DNA from: Mangrovibacter yixingensis
GTDB lineage: Bacteria; Pseudomonadota; Gammaproteobacteria; Enterobacterales; Enterobacteriaceae
NCBI RefSeq assembly: GCF_020523985.1
Contig: NZ_JAIVKM010000001.1
Coordinates: 1,426,001 to 1,490,000, forward strand
Length of the DNA: 64,000 bases
Reading direction: 5' to 3'
This document shows, piece after piece, positions 35,583 to 45,317 of the stretch. The notes below the pieces were generated by a model. That model saw nothing but the letters and a program-made list of their open reading frames with translations, ran no database searches and was not told the origin of the DNA. Position numbers and translations under genes: made by a program. Position 1 is the stretch's first letter, and every line of letters starts with the position of its first letter.

Positions 35583-37193
35583 ATGACCGCACTACGAACC
35601 ATGAAACTCAACCTATTACTCACCTGGATGTCTATTGGTGCGGTGGTGCTGACAGGATTTCTTCTGCTAACGTCGCTGTACTTTTATCAAAAAGCAAACA
35701 TTGAACGCACTATCCTTGAGAATAATAACGCGTATGCCCAGAAGCTGGCAGAGACAGCGGACAGAGTGATTGGTATCAGCCAGCAAGAACTAGCCTACAG
35801 CGCCAGTAAAATCCATAGTTTCAGCGACTATAAGACCATGGTTAATGAAGCAGACCGTCTGCGGCTGCAATCGGGCTTTTTTAACTCAGTTCTCGTGGTA
35901 AATGACCACGGGATTATTCTGGCCACATCACCGGAAAGCCTAAACTTGCGCGGAATTGGCCTGCAGTCACAAGCTAATACAAATGCATTAAAAACACGTA
36001 AGCCCTATATTTCACAGCCTTTTTTCACTGGGACTACTGGCCGTTATGTCATCTTCCTTTCGTCCCCGGTGTTTGACAATGCAGGTAATTACCTTGGCTA
36101 TATTGGTGGCTCAATTTACCTGAAAGAAAAAAGTATCCTGAACCAGATTATCAGCACCCACTTTTATAATTACAGTGCCAATGTGAGCATTGTTTCCAAT
36201 GACGGGCATATTATTTTTAATAAAGACCCGAACAAAGTGGGTAGCCAGATTGGTATTGATGACCAGTTGAAAAAAATGTTGCACCAAAATGTCAGTGGCA
36301 CTTACGTGGTTAACCATGGCGCAGATACGCAATTACTGGGGGTTGGCAACCTGACTAAAACAGACTGGAATGTCTTTGTTTATGCCGATGGCACTTTGGT
36401 TAACGATATTATGTTTTCCACTATCCGTCAGTCTGTGTGGTTTATCGCCCTGATTTTAGTGTTTACTTCGTTGTTGTCATTTGCTTTATCAACCCTGATA
36501 GCCCGGCCATTACGCCGTCTGGCCATCCTCTCGGCCAGTAAGCCCACCGCCCATGTGGTAGAGGAAATTCGCCAAATAGATGCCTGGTACTACGAAGCTA
36601 ATAAACTGAAAGTTTCAATCAGCGCCGGAATGGTGTCCACCATTAAACAGGTGAAAAACCTTGATCGTGAAGCATCAACTGACCCGCTGACCGGACTGCT
36701 TAACCGCCGTGGATTTATGACACTGGCGAGCATTTCAGGAAAACACAGCGACAACGCGATTATTTCCCTCGACCTGGATCACTTTAAACGTGTCAACGAT
36801 ACCTGGGGGCATGATACGGGGGATAAAGTTCTGGTGATGGTCAGTGGTATTCTTAAAACTATTTGCCGGGAAACCGACCTTGTTGGGCGTTTTGGTGGCG
36901 AAGAGTTTGTCATTCTGTTGCCCGGAACCAGCACCGAGAATGCAGAAAAAATTGCCGAACGTATTCGTTGTACTATTGAGCAGGAAAAACGGCCCGATTT
37001 GCCTTCTGTGACTATTTCAGCGGGTATTGCTGCACTGGAGGATGCCGACAGTATTGATGAAGCCATTAAAATGACTGATATCGCGTTGTATGAAGCTAAA
37101 GATCAGGGCCGTAACCGGGTTGTGCTTTACCGCTCAATATGCCCACTTCCCGAGTCTACCAGCGTTCAGACGGCCTCTTCATCTCGCACCTGA
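35583..37193 (+). CDS. Membrane diguanylate cyclase with dCACHE sensor
   Basis: A 536-residue protein with a membrane helix (about residues 14-36), a periplasmic dCACHE-type sensor (about 37-275), a second helix (about 280-302) and a C-terminal GGDEF domain (about 360-525). The active site is RFGGEEFVILLPG, and RETD five residues upstream is an intact inhibitory I-site, so it should make c-di-GMP under product control. The domain opens with STDPLTGLLNRRGFMTLA as usual. The start at 35583 has GAGGGA upstream. I cannot match it to a named E. coli enzyme. The ligand of the sensor is unknown. Confidence 0.92.
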   Translation: MTALRTMKLNLLLTWMSIGAVVLTGFLLLTSLYFYQKANIERTILENNNAYAQKLAETADRVIGISQQELAYSASKIHSFSDYKTMVNEADRLRLQSGFFNSVLVVNDHGIILATSPESLNLRGIGLQSQANTNALKTRKPYISQPFFTGTTGRYVIFLSSPVFDNAGNYLGYIGGSIYLKEKSILNQIISTHFYNYSANVSIVSNDGHIIFNKDPNKVGSQIGIDDQLKKMLHQNVSGTYVVNHGADTQLLGVGNLTKTDWNVFVYADGTLVNDIMFSTIRQSVWFIALILVFTSLLSFALSTLIARPLRRLAILSASKPTAHVVEEIRQIDAWYYEANKLKVSISAGMVSTIKQVKNLDREASTDPLTGLLNRRGFMTLASISGKHSDNAIISLDLDHFKRVNDTWGHDTGDKVLVMVSGILKTICRETDLVGRFGGEEFVILLPGTSTENAEKIAERIRCTIEQEKRPDLPSVTISAGIAALEDADSIDEAIKMTDIALYEAKDQGRNRVVLYRSICPLPESTSVQTASSSRT

Positions 37194-37206
37194 TGCCCCG
37201 TTAATA

Positions 37207-37227
37207 GCGGGCGGAGAAACCGCCCGC
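37207..37227. terminator. Hairpin between the cyclase gene and patD
   Basis: GCGGGCGG-AGAAA-CCGCCCGC is a perfect 8-bp GC-rich stem between convergent genes. There is no T-run on the plus side; termination is plausible but weakly supported. Confidence 0.5.
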
Positions 37228-37238
37228 ATATACACAAC

Positions 37239-38663
37239 TTAATGCTTAAACATGACATGGCGGACTACGGTGTAATCTTCAAGGCCGTACATCGACATAT
37301 CTTTGCCATACCCTGATGATTTTAACCCGCCGTGAGGCATTTCACTGACCAGCATGAAATGGGTGTTTACCCAGGTACAGCCATAACGCAGACGTGCGCT
37401 CAGGCGGTGAGCACGGCCAACATCTTTGGTCCAGACCGATGAAGCCAACCCATAATCAGAATCATTTGCCCAGAGTAATGCCTGTGCTTCGTCTTCAAAC
37501 TCGGTCACACTGACCACCGGGCCAAACACTTCACGCTGAACAATGTCATCTTCTTGCTTCGCACCAGCAAGCACTGTGGGTTGGAAATAATACCCAGGAC
37601 CGGGTACCCGGCTGCCGCCTGTTACCACACTAATATGTGGTAATGACTTAGCCTGGTTCACTGCTTTTTCAACACGTTCAAGATGCGCCAGTGAACTTAA
37701 CGGGCCCAGTTCTGTGGCGGTATCATCAGGGGCGCCTGTCTTCAGTGTGCTGACAGCGTTACCCAGTTTTTCAACCAGTTGGGCATAAATTCCTTTCTGT
37801 GCATAAATGCGGCATGCAGCAGTACAATCTTGCCCGGCATTATAAAAACCAAATGCCCGAATCCCATCGACTACTTCATCAAGGTCTGCATCATCAAACA
37901 CCAGTACCGGCGCTTTCCCACCCAGTTCCATATGTGTACGTTTCACGCTTTGCGCAGTATGGCGAATGATATGCGCCCCGGTGGGGATTGAACCGGTCAG
38001 TGACACCATAGCGATATCTTTATGGCCGGTAAGTGCATCACCAACGGTCTGGCCACGGCCAAATAACACACTTAACACCCCTGCGGGGAAGAGATCTTTT
38101 GCCAGTTCAGCCAGTTTAAATGTGGTCAGCGGCGTGATTTCTGATGGCTTAATGACCACGCAGTTACCTGCTGCCAAAGCCGGGCCAAGTTTCCATGCTG
38201 CCATCATCAAGGGGTAGTTCCATGGCGCAATGGACGCCACCACCCCAACCGGGTCACGGCGAATCATGGATGTATGCCCTTCCAGATACTCACCCGCAGC
38301 GGAGCCGCTCAGGCAACGAGCAGCACCGGCAAAAAAACGGAATACATCGGCAACAGCAGGGATTTCATCGTTTAGTACCGCGTGAAAGGGCTTGCCACAG
38401 TTTTGTGATTCCAGGTGGGCAAACGTTTCTGCGTTTTGCTCAATGATGTCGGCAAGTGCCAGCAGCTTTTCTGCTCGTTCACGTGGAACAACCTGGCTCC
38501 ACTGGTCAAATGCAGCACTGGCAGCGCTGACTGCACTGTTAACTTGCTCCACTGTTGCTTCAGGCACCTGAAGCAACACTTCACCGGTAGCAGGGTTGTA
38601 GACGGGAAGAGGTTCACCTTGTCCAGAAACCAGTTGTCCATTGATTAAAAGTTGGCTTTGCAT
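37239..38663 (-). CDS. patD: Gamma-aminobutyraldehyde dehydrogenase
   Basis: A 474-residue NAD-dependent aldehyde dehydrogenase, the same length as E. coli PatD (YdcW), which turns gamma-aminobutyraldehyde from putrescine into GABA. The catalytic Glu is in [12 protein letters not shown], the catalytic Cys in [13 protein letters not shown], and [12 protein letters not shown] opens the protein. It is the last gene after ydcS-T-U-V, 36 nt behind ydcV, which is the E. coli order. Together they form a putrescine-type uptake and breakdown unit. Confidence 0.94.
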   Translation of the reverse strand: MQSQLLINGQLVSGQGEPLPVYNPATGEVLLQVPEATVEQVNSAVSAASAAFDQWSQVVPRERAEKLLALADIIEQNAETFAHLESQNCGKPFHAVLNDEIPAVADVFRFFAGAARCLSGSAAGEYLEGHTSMIRRDPVGVVASIAPWNYPLMMAAWKLGPALAAGNCVVIKPSEITPLTTFKLAELAKDLFPAGVLSVLFGRGQTVGDALTGHKDIAMVSLTGSIPTGAHIIRHTAQSVKRTHMELGGKAPVLVFDDADLDEVVDGIRAFGFYNAGQDCTAACRIYAQKGIYAQLVEKLGNAVSTLKTGAPDDTATELGPLSSLAHLERVEKAVNQAKSLPHISVVTGGSRVPGPGYYFQPTVLAGAKQEDDIVQREVFGPVVSVTEFEDEAQALLWANDSDYGLASSVWTKDVGRAHRLSARLRYGCTWVNTHFMLVSEMPHGGLKSSGYGKDMSMYGLEDYTVVRHVMFKH

Positions 38664-38699
38664 GTAATTTTCCTTGTTTGCTTTGGTGTTGCTGTCTCA

Positions 38700-39506
38700 T
38701 TATTTTTCACTGCCTGCGGTTGTGTCGGTGTCGCGTGTTAACCACCATGCCCCCAGAATGGGCAACATGGTGGCGACCATCACAACCAGTGCTACAACAT
38801 TTGTCACAGGGACATCCCGTGGTCTTCCTAGCTGGTTCAGTAACCATAACGGCAGTGTTTGTTCATGTCCTGCCGTGAATGTCGTTACGATTATTTCGTC
38901 AAACGAAAGTGCAAATGCCAGCATCCCGCCAGCAAGCATGGCAGAGGCCAGACCGGGTAAAATAATGTAGCGAAAGGTTTGCCAACCATCCGCCCCCAGG
39001 TCCATGGATGCTTCAACCAGGTTCCAGGATGTTCGCCGAAAACGTGCCACCACATTGTTGAACACAATGACCACACAGAAAGTGGCATGCCCAACAACCA
39101 GTGTGAACATCCCCGGCGTTATCCCCAATTTGTTAAAGGCGGTGAGCAATGCCAGCCCGGTGATAATGCCGGGTAATGCAATGGGTAACATCAATACAAA
39201 ACTGATGATGTTACGGCCAAAAAATGCCTTTCGCCAAAGAGCTGCTGCAGCTAACGTGCCAAGTATTAAAGCAATAACCGTGGCAAGTGCCGCAACTTTA
39301 AGTGACAACGTCACAGCAGCGAGGATGTCCGCCCGTGATGCAGCCACTTGAAACCAGTGTAGCGTGAATCCGGACGGCGGGAAGCTGAAGGCAGCTTCTT
39401 CTGTATTAAACGCATAAAGCGCAATGATGATTAACGGGAAGTGAAGAAAGATGATGACCACCCAGGCAGTGGCCGTGAGCCAAAATGGGGCGCGATTAGA
39501 GTGCAT
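38700..39506 (-). CDS. ydcV: ABC transporter permease YdcV
   Basis: A 268-residue inner-membrane permease (PotC type) with six membrane helices and the coupling loop [20 protein letters not shown]. It agrees with E. coli YdcV throughout ([32 protein letters not shown]). It pairs with YdcU; the genes overlap by 11 nt. Confidence 0.95.
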   Translation of the reverse strand: MHSNRAPFWLTATAWVVIIFLHFPLIIIALYAFNTEEAAFSFPPSGFTLHWFQVAASRADILAAVTLSLKVAALATVIALILGTLAAAALWRKAFFGRNIISFVLMLPIALPGIITGLALLTAFNKLGITPGMFTLVVGHATFCVVIVFNNVVARFRRTSWNLVEASMDLGADGWQTFRYIILPGLASAMLAGGMLAFALSFDEIIVTTFTAGHEQTLPLWLLNQLGRPRDVPVTNVVALVVMVATMLPILGAWWLTRDTDTTAGSEK

Positions 39507-40443
39507 CGAACGCTCCCAGGCGTTTAACCAACGCCAGCCATAAGCCTATTAGCACACAAGGTACGATGGTAAACGCCGCAGCCATGGGCATATTGCCTAT
39601 AGCGCCCTGCTGAACATAGACCATATTGCCAATGAAGTACCCCGGTGGGCCCACCAGTTGCGGAATAATAAAATCCCCCAATGTCAGTGAAAATGTAAAA
39701 ATGGAGCCCGCAGCAATACCGGGAATAGCCAGCGGCAGAACCACATAGCGCAATGTTTGCCCCGGCCTGGCTCCCAGGTCTGCCGAGGCCTGCAATGCTG
39801 AAGACGGCACCCGTACCAAGGCTGCATGTACCGGGAGGATCATAAAGGGCAGCCAGATATAAACAAACACGCCAAAACGCCCAAGCCCGGAGGTCGATAA
39901 CGTTGTTCCTCCCATACCAGGTATACTGAGTACAGCGTTTAACACACCCTCCAGCCCCATATGGGTCAAAAACCACTGCGCCACGCCATCTTTTGCCAGT
40001 AATAACGTCCATGCATAGGCTTTAACAATATAGCTGGCCCACATTGGCAGCATAACCGCAATATACAAAAAAGCTTTCATGCGGCCACTGGCATAACGCG
40101 CCATATACCAGGCAAGCGGAAAAGCCAGCACTGCGCTTGCCAGTGTGACGAGTAAAGCCATAACCAGTGTTCGGGAAATGATGTCGTAATTTGCCGGGGT
40201 GAATAACGCAGCCAGGTTGGCGAGTGTCAGGTCTGGCAATACTGACATCGTGAAGTCGTCAAACGTGTAAAACCCTTGCCACAGCAGTGTGAATAATGAA
40301 CCCAGATAGATGATGGCGAACCACATCACCGGTGGAGTCAATAATAACGCCAGCCACAATAGCGGCCTGCGCCAAAGAAACGTACTAACATTACGCCTTA
40401 AGCTGTAGTGCGGTATCTCTTTTGCGGCTCCCTGCATATTCAT
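39496..40443 (-). CDS. ydcU: ABC transporter permease YdcU
   Basis: A 315-residue permease (PotB type) with six membrane helices and the coupling loop [33 protein letters not shown] and [20 protein letters not shown] match E. coli YdcU. It overlaps ydcT upstream by 4 nt and ydcV downstream by 11 nt. Confidence 0.95.
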   Translation of the reverse strand: MNMQGAAKEIPHYSLRRNVSTFLWRRPLLWLALLLTPPVMWFAIIYLGSLFTLLWQGFYTFDDFTMSVLPDLTLANLAALFTPANYDIISRTLVMALLVTLASAVLAFPLAWYMARYASGRMKAFLYIAVMLPMWASYIVKAYAWTLLLAKDGVAQWFLTHMGLEGVLNAVLSIPGMGGTTLSTSGLGRFGVFVYIWLPFMILPVHAALVRVPSSALQASADLGARPGQTLRYVVLPLAIPGIAAGSIFTFSLTLGDFIIPQLVGPPGYFIGNMVYVQQGAIGNMPMAAAFTIVPCVLIGLWLALVKRLGAFDAL

Positions 40444-41453
40444 CGGCTTTCCTCCGCCAATGGCACCATTGCTGCTTCAGGCCATGACAGAGACACTTGC
40501 TGGCCTGGCTGGTAAAGCCCGTAATCACTTCCCAGCGTATTAGTGTGGCTCACCAGCAAACGTTCACCATTGGCTAACTGCACATCCAGCCGTGTTGCCG
40601 CACCGAAATATTGAACCTCCTTTACTGTGCCTTGTGCCTGAAATTCCGCCAGGTTATCCAGTTGGATATGCTCAGGGCGAAGTGCAAAACTTCCCGTCTT
40701 CCCGGTAATTGTGTTGCAGGATTCTCCCGACAGCACATTGGCTGTCCCCACAAAACGGGCGACAAACTCAGTCGCTGGTTGGTTATACAGAACACGAGGG
40801 GAATCAACCTGTTCAATACGGCCATTATTGAATACTGCCACCCGGTCGGACATGGACAGCGCTTCACTTTGGTCATGGGTCACGAAGACGAAAGTGATGC
40901 CCAGAGAGCGTTGCAGCGTTTTCAGCTCTAACTGCATTTGTTCACGCAATTTAAGATCAAGCGCGCCAAGTGGCTCATCCAGCAGTAGTACCTTTGGGCG
41001 GTTTACCAGAGCACGGGCCAGTGCAACGCGCTGGCGCTGCCCACCAGACAGTTGCCAGGGTTTACGCTGGCGCACAAACCCTAAAGCTACCCGTTCCAGC
41101 GCTTCCTGCGCCTGAGCCATGCGCTGTTTTTTGCCAACGCCTTTCACCATCAACCCGTATGCCACGTTATCCAGCACACTCATATGGGGAAATAATGCAT
41201 AATCCTGAAAGACGGTATTTACATCGCGTTCATAAGGTGGGATTCCTGTGACATCTCGCCCATGAATTAAAATACGCCCTGCACTGCTTTGTTCAAAACC
41301 CGCAATCAGACGCAGGCATGTGGTTTTGCCCGAGCCGGATGGCCCGAGCATGGAGAAGAATTCCCCTTCGTTGATTGCGAGAGTGACGCTGTCAACAGCG
41401 CGTACTTCGCCAAAACGCCGGGAGACATTTTCAAACTGTACTGCGTAAGACAT
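40440..41453 (-). CDS. ydcT: ABC transporter ATP-binding protein YdcT
   Basis: A 337-residue PotA-type ATPase: Walker A GPSGSGKT, signature LSGGQRQRVALARAL, Walker B KVLLLDEPLGALD, switch His in FVFVTHDQSE, then a C-terminal TOBE domain (about 265-335). The start at the ATG at 41453 (MSYAVQFENVSRRFG) has GGGGG upstream; an in-frame start eight codons earlier is less likely. It powers the YdcUV importer. Confidence 0.95.
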   Translation of the reverse strand: MSYAVQFENVSRRFGEVRAVDSVTLAINEGEFFSMLGPSGSGKTTCLRLIAGFEQSSAGRILIHGRDVTGIPPYERDVNTVFQDYALFPHMSVLDNVAYGLMVKGVGKKQRMAQAQEALERVALGFVRQRKPWQLSGGQRQRVALARALVNRPKVLLLDEPLGALDLKLREQMQLELKTLQRSLGITFVFVTHDQSEALSMSDRVAVFNNGRIEQVDSPRVLYNQPATEFVARFVGTANVLSGESCNTITGKTGSFALRPEHIQLDNLAEFQAQGTVKEVQYFGAATRLDVQLANGERLLVSHTNTLGSDYGLYQPGQQVSLSWPEAAMVPLAEESR

Positions 41454-41466
41454 AAAACCCCCGGCA

Positions 41467-42615
41467 TTAACGCCCACCCATTATCGCGATGTAATCCTGA
41501 GTCCAGCGGCTGTAGGGGACATATTTGCCACCCTGTGCAACGGGTGTTTTCCAGAATGCGATTTTAGAAAAGCTGCCGTATCCATTGGTTTCGCACCCTT
41601 TGTCGCCCAACAAAGTGCTGGCTTTGCAGCCTGCCGGGACTGCCGGTAATGAACCAAACCAGGCGGCTACATCACCCTGCACTTTTGGCGTCAACGACCA
41701 GTTCATCCACTTGTATGCGCAGTTAGGGTGTTTTGCATCCGTATGCATCATTGTGGTGTCTGCCCAGCCAGTAACACCTTCTTTCGGTATGGTGGTGGCA
41801 ATGGGCTGCCCTTCGCCTTTCAGTACGTTAGCCTGATAAGGCCAGGATCCGGATGCCACTACGCCTTCATTTTTGAAATCACTCATCTGGACCGTGGCAT
41901 CATGCCAGTAGCGGTGTATCAGGGCGTGCTGGTCACGTAATACTTTCAGTACCGCTTTATACTGTTGTTCGTTAAGTTCATAGGGGTCGGTTATCCCCAA
42001 CTGGGGTTGGGTCGCTTTAACAAACAATGCGGCATCGGCAATGTATATCGGGCCATCATAAGCCTGCACGCGGCCAGCATTGGTCTTTCCATCAGGTAGT
42101 TGCTGTTTAGTAAAAACTACTGACCATGAATCTGGCGGGGTTGGGAAGGTTTTCGTGTTATACATCAGCAGGTTTGGCCCCCACTGATACGGTGTGCCAT
42201 ACACTTTGCCTGCCACCGTAAACCAGGGGGCATCTTTAAGACGTGGGTCAACATTTTTCCAGTTCGGTATCAATGCCGTATTAATCGCCTGAACGCGTTT
42301 ACCCATGATAAGTCGCAATGAGGCATCACCTGATGCAGTCACCAGGTCATAGCCACCTTTTGCCATCAAACTCACCATTTCATCGGAAGTCGCTGCAGTT
42401 TTAACATTTACTGCACACCCCGTTTCTTTCTCAAATTGCGTTACCCAGTCGTAGTTTTTATCACTTTGCCCCCGCTCGATGTACCCAGGCCAGGCAATGA
42501 TATCGAGCCGCCCTTCACCGGGCCCAACTTCTGTGGGCGCAGCATAAACTACCGGGCTGGCAATGGCAGAAAATAAACAGAGGGATAACAGGCTGCGTGC
42601 AAAACGATATGTCAT
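41467..42615 (-). CDS. ydcS: Periplasmic substrate-binding protein YdcS
   Basis: A 382-residue PotF-type binding protein with a signal peptide (about residues 1-25, ending VVYAAP). RLDIIAWPGYIERGQSDKNY, the DLVTASGDASLRLIMGKRVQ block and the ending SRWTQDYIAIMGGR match E. coli YdcS. YdcS is thought to bind polyamine-like compounds and has also been linked to polyhydroxybutyrate synthesis. It is the first gene of ydcSTUV-patD. The 242-bp gap to ydcR should hold the promoter and is where YdcR would bind. Confidence 0.94.
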   Translation of the reverse strand: MTYRFARSLLSLCLFSAIASPVVYAAPTEVGPGEGRLDIIAWPGYIERGQSDKNYDWVTQFEKETGCAVNVKTAATSDEMVSLMAKGGYDLVTASGDASLRLIMGKRVQAINTALIPNWKNVDPRLKDAPWFTVAGKVYGTPYQWGPNLLMYNTKTFPTPPDSWSVVFTKQQLPDGKTNAGRVQAYDGPIYIADAALFVKATQPQLGITDPYELNEQQYKAVLKVLRDQHALIHRYWHDATVQMSDFKNEGVVASGSWPYQANVLKGEGQPIATTIPKEGVTGWADTTMMHTDAKHPNCAYKWMNWSLTPKVQGDVAAWFGSLPAVPAGCKASTLLGDKGCETNGYGSFSKIAFWKTPVAQGGKYVPYSRWTQDYIAIMGGR

Positions 42616-42857
42616 GAGTATGGCTCCTGTCTTATTAAAAATAATCAGGCCCGCCCTGGCGTAAAAATATCTCCCGTAAAAACAGTAGACTGTTCCGTCT
42701 CTTTTCCGGTACCTGTAACAGACTATTTCGCCGGGCTGTGATTAAGCGCGCAATTTTGTCTGGCAGGTTTTTAGGAGTTTCAGAAAGAGAGTGAACTTTT
42801 AAAGTGTAGACAGGGAGTTAGCGGTTGTTCATGAAAAATGGAGAGTATTGAAATTTC

Positions 42858-44276
42858 CTATGAAGACATTGCCTGCGCATGACGTAATAACTTGGCAAGT
42901 GTACGCACAGCCTGTACTTCCCGCTCCTGCCAGGGGAATGAGGTATTAACACGGAACCCATTAAGCCCTGCGGGGCCGAAGGTAAACATGCTGACAGGAG
43001 CCAGGCTAATTTGAGCATTAATTGCCGCAGTATTAAGCGCCCGTGTATCAATACCATCAGGTAATGAGACCCATAAGAAATACCCACCATCGTGTTGTGT
43101 GATAACACAACTTTCTGGTAAGTGCTGGCGCAGTATTTGCCAGGCCTTTTGTTTACGCTCTGCCAACACTCGGCGCAAACGACGCAGATGGGTATCGTAG
43201 CTTCGGGTGGTGAGGTAATCAGCCAGCGCCATTTGCACTGGAGCACTCCCGGAAAGGGTGCTCATCAGTTGCAGTTGCTGAATACGCCGGGCATAACGAC
43301 CAGCAGCGACCCACCCTACACGGAATCCAGCAACCAGGCACTTGGAGAATGAAGAACAATGCAGTGTAATTCCAGAGGTATCAAAAGCACGGAAAGGCGC
43401 TGGGCGTTGGTTACCCTGATAAAGCTCACCATATACATCATCTTCAATTAATGTCACCTGATGCAGTGCCAGCAAATCAATTATTTGTTGTTTCCGCTCG
43501 TCAGGTAATGTGAAACCGAGCGGGTTTTGGTGATTTCCCATCAACCAGCATGCTTTTACTGGCCAGTTGTGCAATGCCTGCTTCAGCGCCGAAAGATCAA
43601 TACCATGGTGAGGTGAACTGGGAATTGCTATGACTTTAAGTTTGAGGCGCTCAATGGCCTGTAGCGCACCATAAAAGCATGGCGTTTCCACTACAACCCA
43701 GTCTCCAGGTTCTGTGACTGCCTGCAGGCTAAGATTTAGTGCTTCAAGCGCCCCAGTAGTAATGACTATTTCGTCCGGTGATATGGTTAACCCATGTTGG
43801 GCGTAGCGGCGGGCGATGGCCTGGCGTAACTCGCGATGCCCGGGAGGCAAGTTTTCAGTCATGCTTACAGCACTGGTGTTACGTGCCACGTGAGCAAGAG
43901 AACGGTTAAGCTGTGCCAATGGAAACAAGCGAGGATCTGGGAACGCAGAACCAAAAGGAACCACACCCGCACGGCTACTGGCCTGCAATACATCAAAAAT
44001 GTAGCTGTTGATGTCTACATTCTCCTGGTGAAGCAGCGGTGCAGACATGCCCGGTGTGGTAGTTGGCGCAGGTGGTGAGACGTAATAGCCGGATTGTGGG
44101 CGTGCTGAAATTAGCCCCCGGCTTTCCAGCAACTGGTAGGCATGAGTGACAGTCATAAAGCTCATACCACTGTGACCTACCTGCTCACGTATTGATGGTA
44201 GCCTGTCACCGGGGTGCCACACGCCTAATTCAATCTGATGAGAGATACGTTCAGCCAGTTGCTGGTATTTTTTCAC
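42858..44276 (-). CDS. ydcR: MocR-type PLP-dependent regulator YdcR
   Basis: A 472-residue fusion of an N-terminal GntR-type winged HTH (about residues 1-75, GDRLPSIREQVGHSGMSFMT) with an aminotransferase-like PLP domain. The PLP-lysine motif is SSFSKCLVAGFRVGW, and NPLGFTLPDERKQQ is the cofactor-ring region. It matches E. coli YdcR (468). It lies directly upstream of and in the same direction as ydcSTUV-patD, and probably controls it in response to PLP and a polyamine-derived signal. It is 3 nt after the thioesterase gene. Confidence 0.92.
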   Translation of the reverse strand: MKKYQQLAERISHQIELGVWHPGDRLPSIREQVGHSGMSFMTVTHAYQLLESRGLISARPQSGYYVSPPAPTTTPGMSAPLLHQENVDINSYIFDVLQASSRAGVVPFGSAFPDPRLFPLAQLNRSLAHVARNTSAVSMTENLPPGHRELRQAIARRYAQHGLTISPDEIVITTGALEALNLSLQAVTEPGDWVVVETPCFYGALQAIERLKLKVIAIPSSPHHGIDLSALKQALHNWPVKACWLMGNHQNPLGFTLPDERKQQIIDLLALHQVTLIEDDVYGELYQGNQRPAPFRAFDTSGITLHCSSFSKCLVAGFRVGWVAAGRYARRIQQLQLMSTLSGSAPVQMALADYLTTRSYDTHLRRLRRVLAERKQKAWQILRQHLPESCVITQHDGGYFLWVSLPDGIDTRALNTAAINAQISLAPVSMFTFGPAGLNGFRVNTSFPWQEREVQAVRTLAKLLRHAQAMSS

Positions 44277-44279
44277 AGG

Positions 44280-44693
44280 CTATGGCGCGTCATCGAACAA
44301 TGGGGTTGATTTGCCGTTATCATCGACTGCAACAAAGTTAAACTCACCATGAATAACTTCTTCCCTGCCATCGGCATACATCTGCTCCAGATAAATAGTC
44401 ACAGTGACAGTCAGGCTGGTATTACCCACGCGAGTCACTCTGCCAACCAGCTCAACAATCGAACCCGATGGGATAGGATGTTTAAAATTGATCTTTTCCG
44501 TAGACACCGTAACCAGACGTTTGCGGCAAAAACGGGTGGCGGCAATAAATGAAACTTCATCCATCCAGGCCAGGGCAGTTCCACCAAACAGTGTTGAATG
44601 GTGGTTGATAGTGGTCGGGAACACAACTTTGGCAACACTGGTTTCGGAAAAATTAATCTTTTCTTCTATCCAGGCCGCATCTTTTTGGTTCAT
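44280..44693 (-). CDS. Acyl-CoA thioesterase (YciA-like hotdog)
   Basis: A 137-residue single-hotdog thioesterase: FPTTINHHSTLFGGTALAWM carries the conserved NxxxTLFGG...D active-site pattern, and EKINFKHPIPSGSIVELVGR follows. It hydrolyses acyl-CoA thioesters in the cytoplasm. It is about the length of YciA (132) but is a different paralogue. The gene is immediately upstream of ydcR (3 nt), so the two should be co-transcribed; no such gene precedes ydcR in E. coli K-12 as I remember it. The 280-bp region beyond its start (44694-44973) has no gene; it holds a TATAAC-T-GTTATA palindrome at 44875-44887. Confidence 0.88.
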   Translation of the reverse strand: MNQKDAAWIEEKINFSETSVAKVVFPTTINHHSTLFGGTALAWMDEVSFIAATRFCRKRLVTVSTEKINFKHPIPSGSIVELVGRVTRVGNTSLTVTVTIYLEQMYADGREEVIHGEFNFVAVDDNGKSTPLFDDAP

Positions 44694-44973
44694 TCGCGAG
44701 ACTTCCTGTTAACAAATTTTACCCACCTCACGAACACGCACAGGCTTTGCTTTGTACACAGTATGCACTTGGCATCAGGCAGGTTTAGTGGAGCGCTATG
44801 ATAACACTTTTTTAACTAACAGGTGCCACCTCTGCGAGTCATCAATAACAATTTAATTATTTTTGGCATTTTTTTATAACTGTTATAGATAAATAGCCGC
44901 TAACTGTGGCTGCTAAACAGAACCACGGCTAAATAAGATAAAGCCACTACTCGGTATCTATGAGGTTCTTATT

Positions 44974-45135
44974 GTGGCGTTTGATGCCTTTCACCTGGCG
45001 AGGATCCAGTTCGCTTTTACTGTTTCGTTCCATATTATTTTCCCGGCTATCACCATTGGGCTTGCCAGCTACCTGGCGGTGCTCGAAGGGCATGTGTTTC
45101 GAGGGAAAGTTAATGCCGAGGGAGGGTACCATTAA
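44974..45135 (+). pseudogene. Deletion scar: cioA start joined to cioB end (cyanide-insensitive bd oxidase)
   Basis: A 53-codon frame from the GTG at 44974 behind TGAGGT. Residues 1-39 (FHLARIQFAFTVSFHIIFPA then ITIGLASYLAVLEG) are the N-terminus and first membrane helix of the CioA/bd-type subunit I. Residues 41-53 (VFRGKVNAEGGYH) are the C-terminal end typical of CioB, subunit II. The normal 2.4-kb interior is missing and the frame is kept. The stop overlaps the ATG of a DUF2474 gene (TAATG), which in complete operons follows cioB. Cytochrome function is lost. A one-helix microprotein could still be made since both ribosome sites survive. The reading rests on recognised protein ends, not on alignment. 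Confidence 0.82.
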
Positions 45136-45266
45136 TGAACCGAACGCCGGTATGGCGAAAGCTGAGTTGGCTCTTGATCATTTGGGCCGCCAGTGTTCTG
45201 ACGCTGGGTGTGGTCAGTTGCTTATTTCGCTTGCTGATGCAACTGGCTGGGTTGCATTCCCATTAA
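45135..45266 (+). CDS. DUF2474 small membrane protein (orphan cio operon subunit)
   Basis: A 43-residue protein with one membrane helix (about residues 11-33, LSWLLIIWAASVLTLGVVSC). Start MNRTPVWRKL and ending LFRLLMQLAGLHSH fit DUF2474, the small third gene of cyanide-insensitive bd oxidase operons, comparable to CydX. Its ATG overlaps the scar frame's stop, and GAGGGAGGG within the scar is its ribosome site. With cioA and cioB gone it has no evident partner here. Confidence 0.78.
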   Translation: MNRTPVWRKLSWLLIIWAASVLTLGVVSCLFRLLMQLAGLHSH

Positions 45267-45269
45267 ACC

Positions 45270-45301
45270 TTACTCGCCAGGCTTAATTTGCCTGGCGGTA
45301 A
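45270..45301. terminator. Hairpin between the cio remnant and rcnA
   Basis: CGCCAGGC-TTAATTT-GCCTGGCG is a perfect 8-bp stem, extended by TTAC/GTAA across one bulged base. It lies 4 bp after the DUF2474 stop and 17 bp from the rcnA stop. No T-run. Confidence 0.5.
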
Positions 45302-45317
45302 CCACATTGTTTCTTCG

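Noticed and set aside
42616-42857. Sigma-54 promoter upstream of ydcS
   Set aside because: No GG-N10-GC pair with consensus context on the minus strand; GCAATTTTGTCTGGCA does not fit the spacing.
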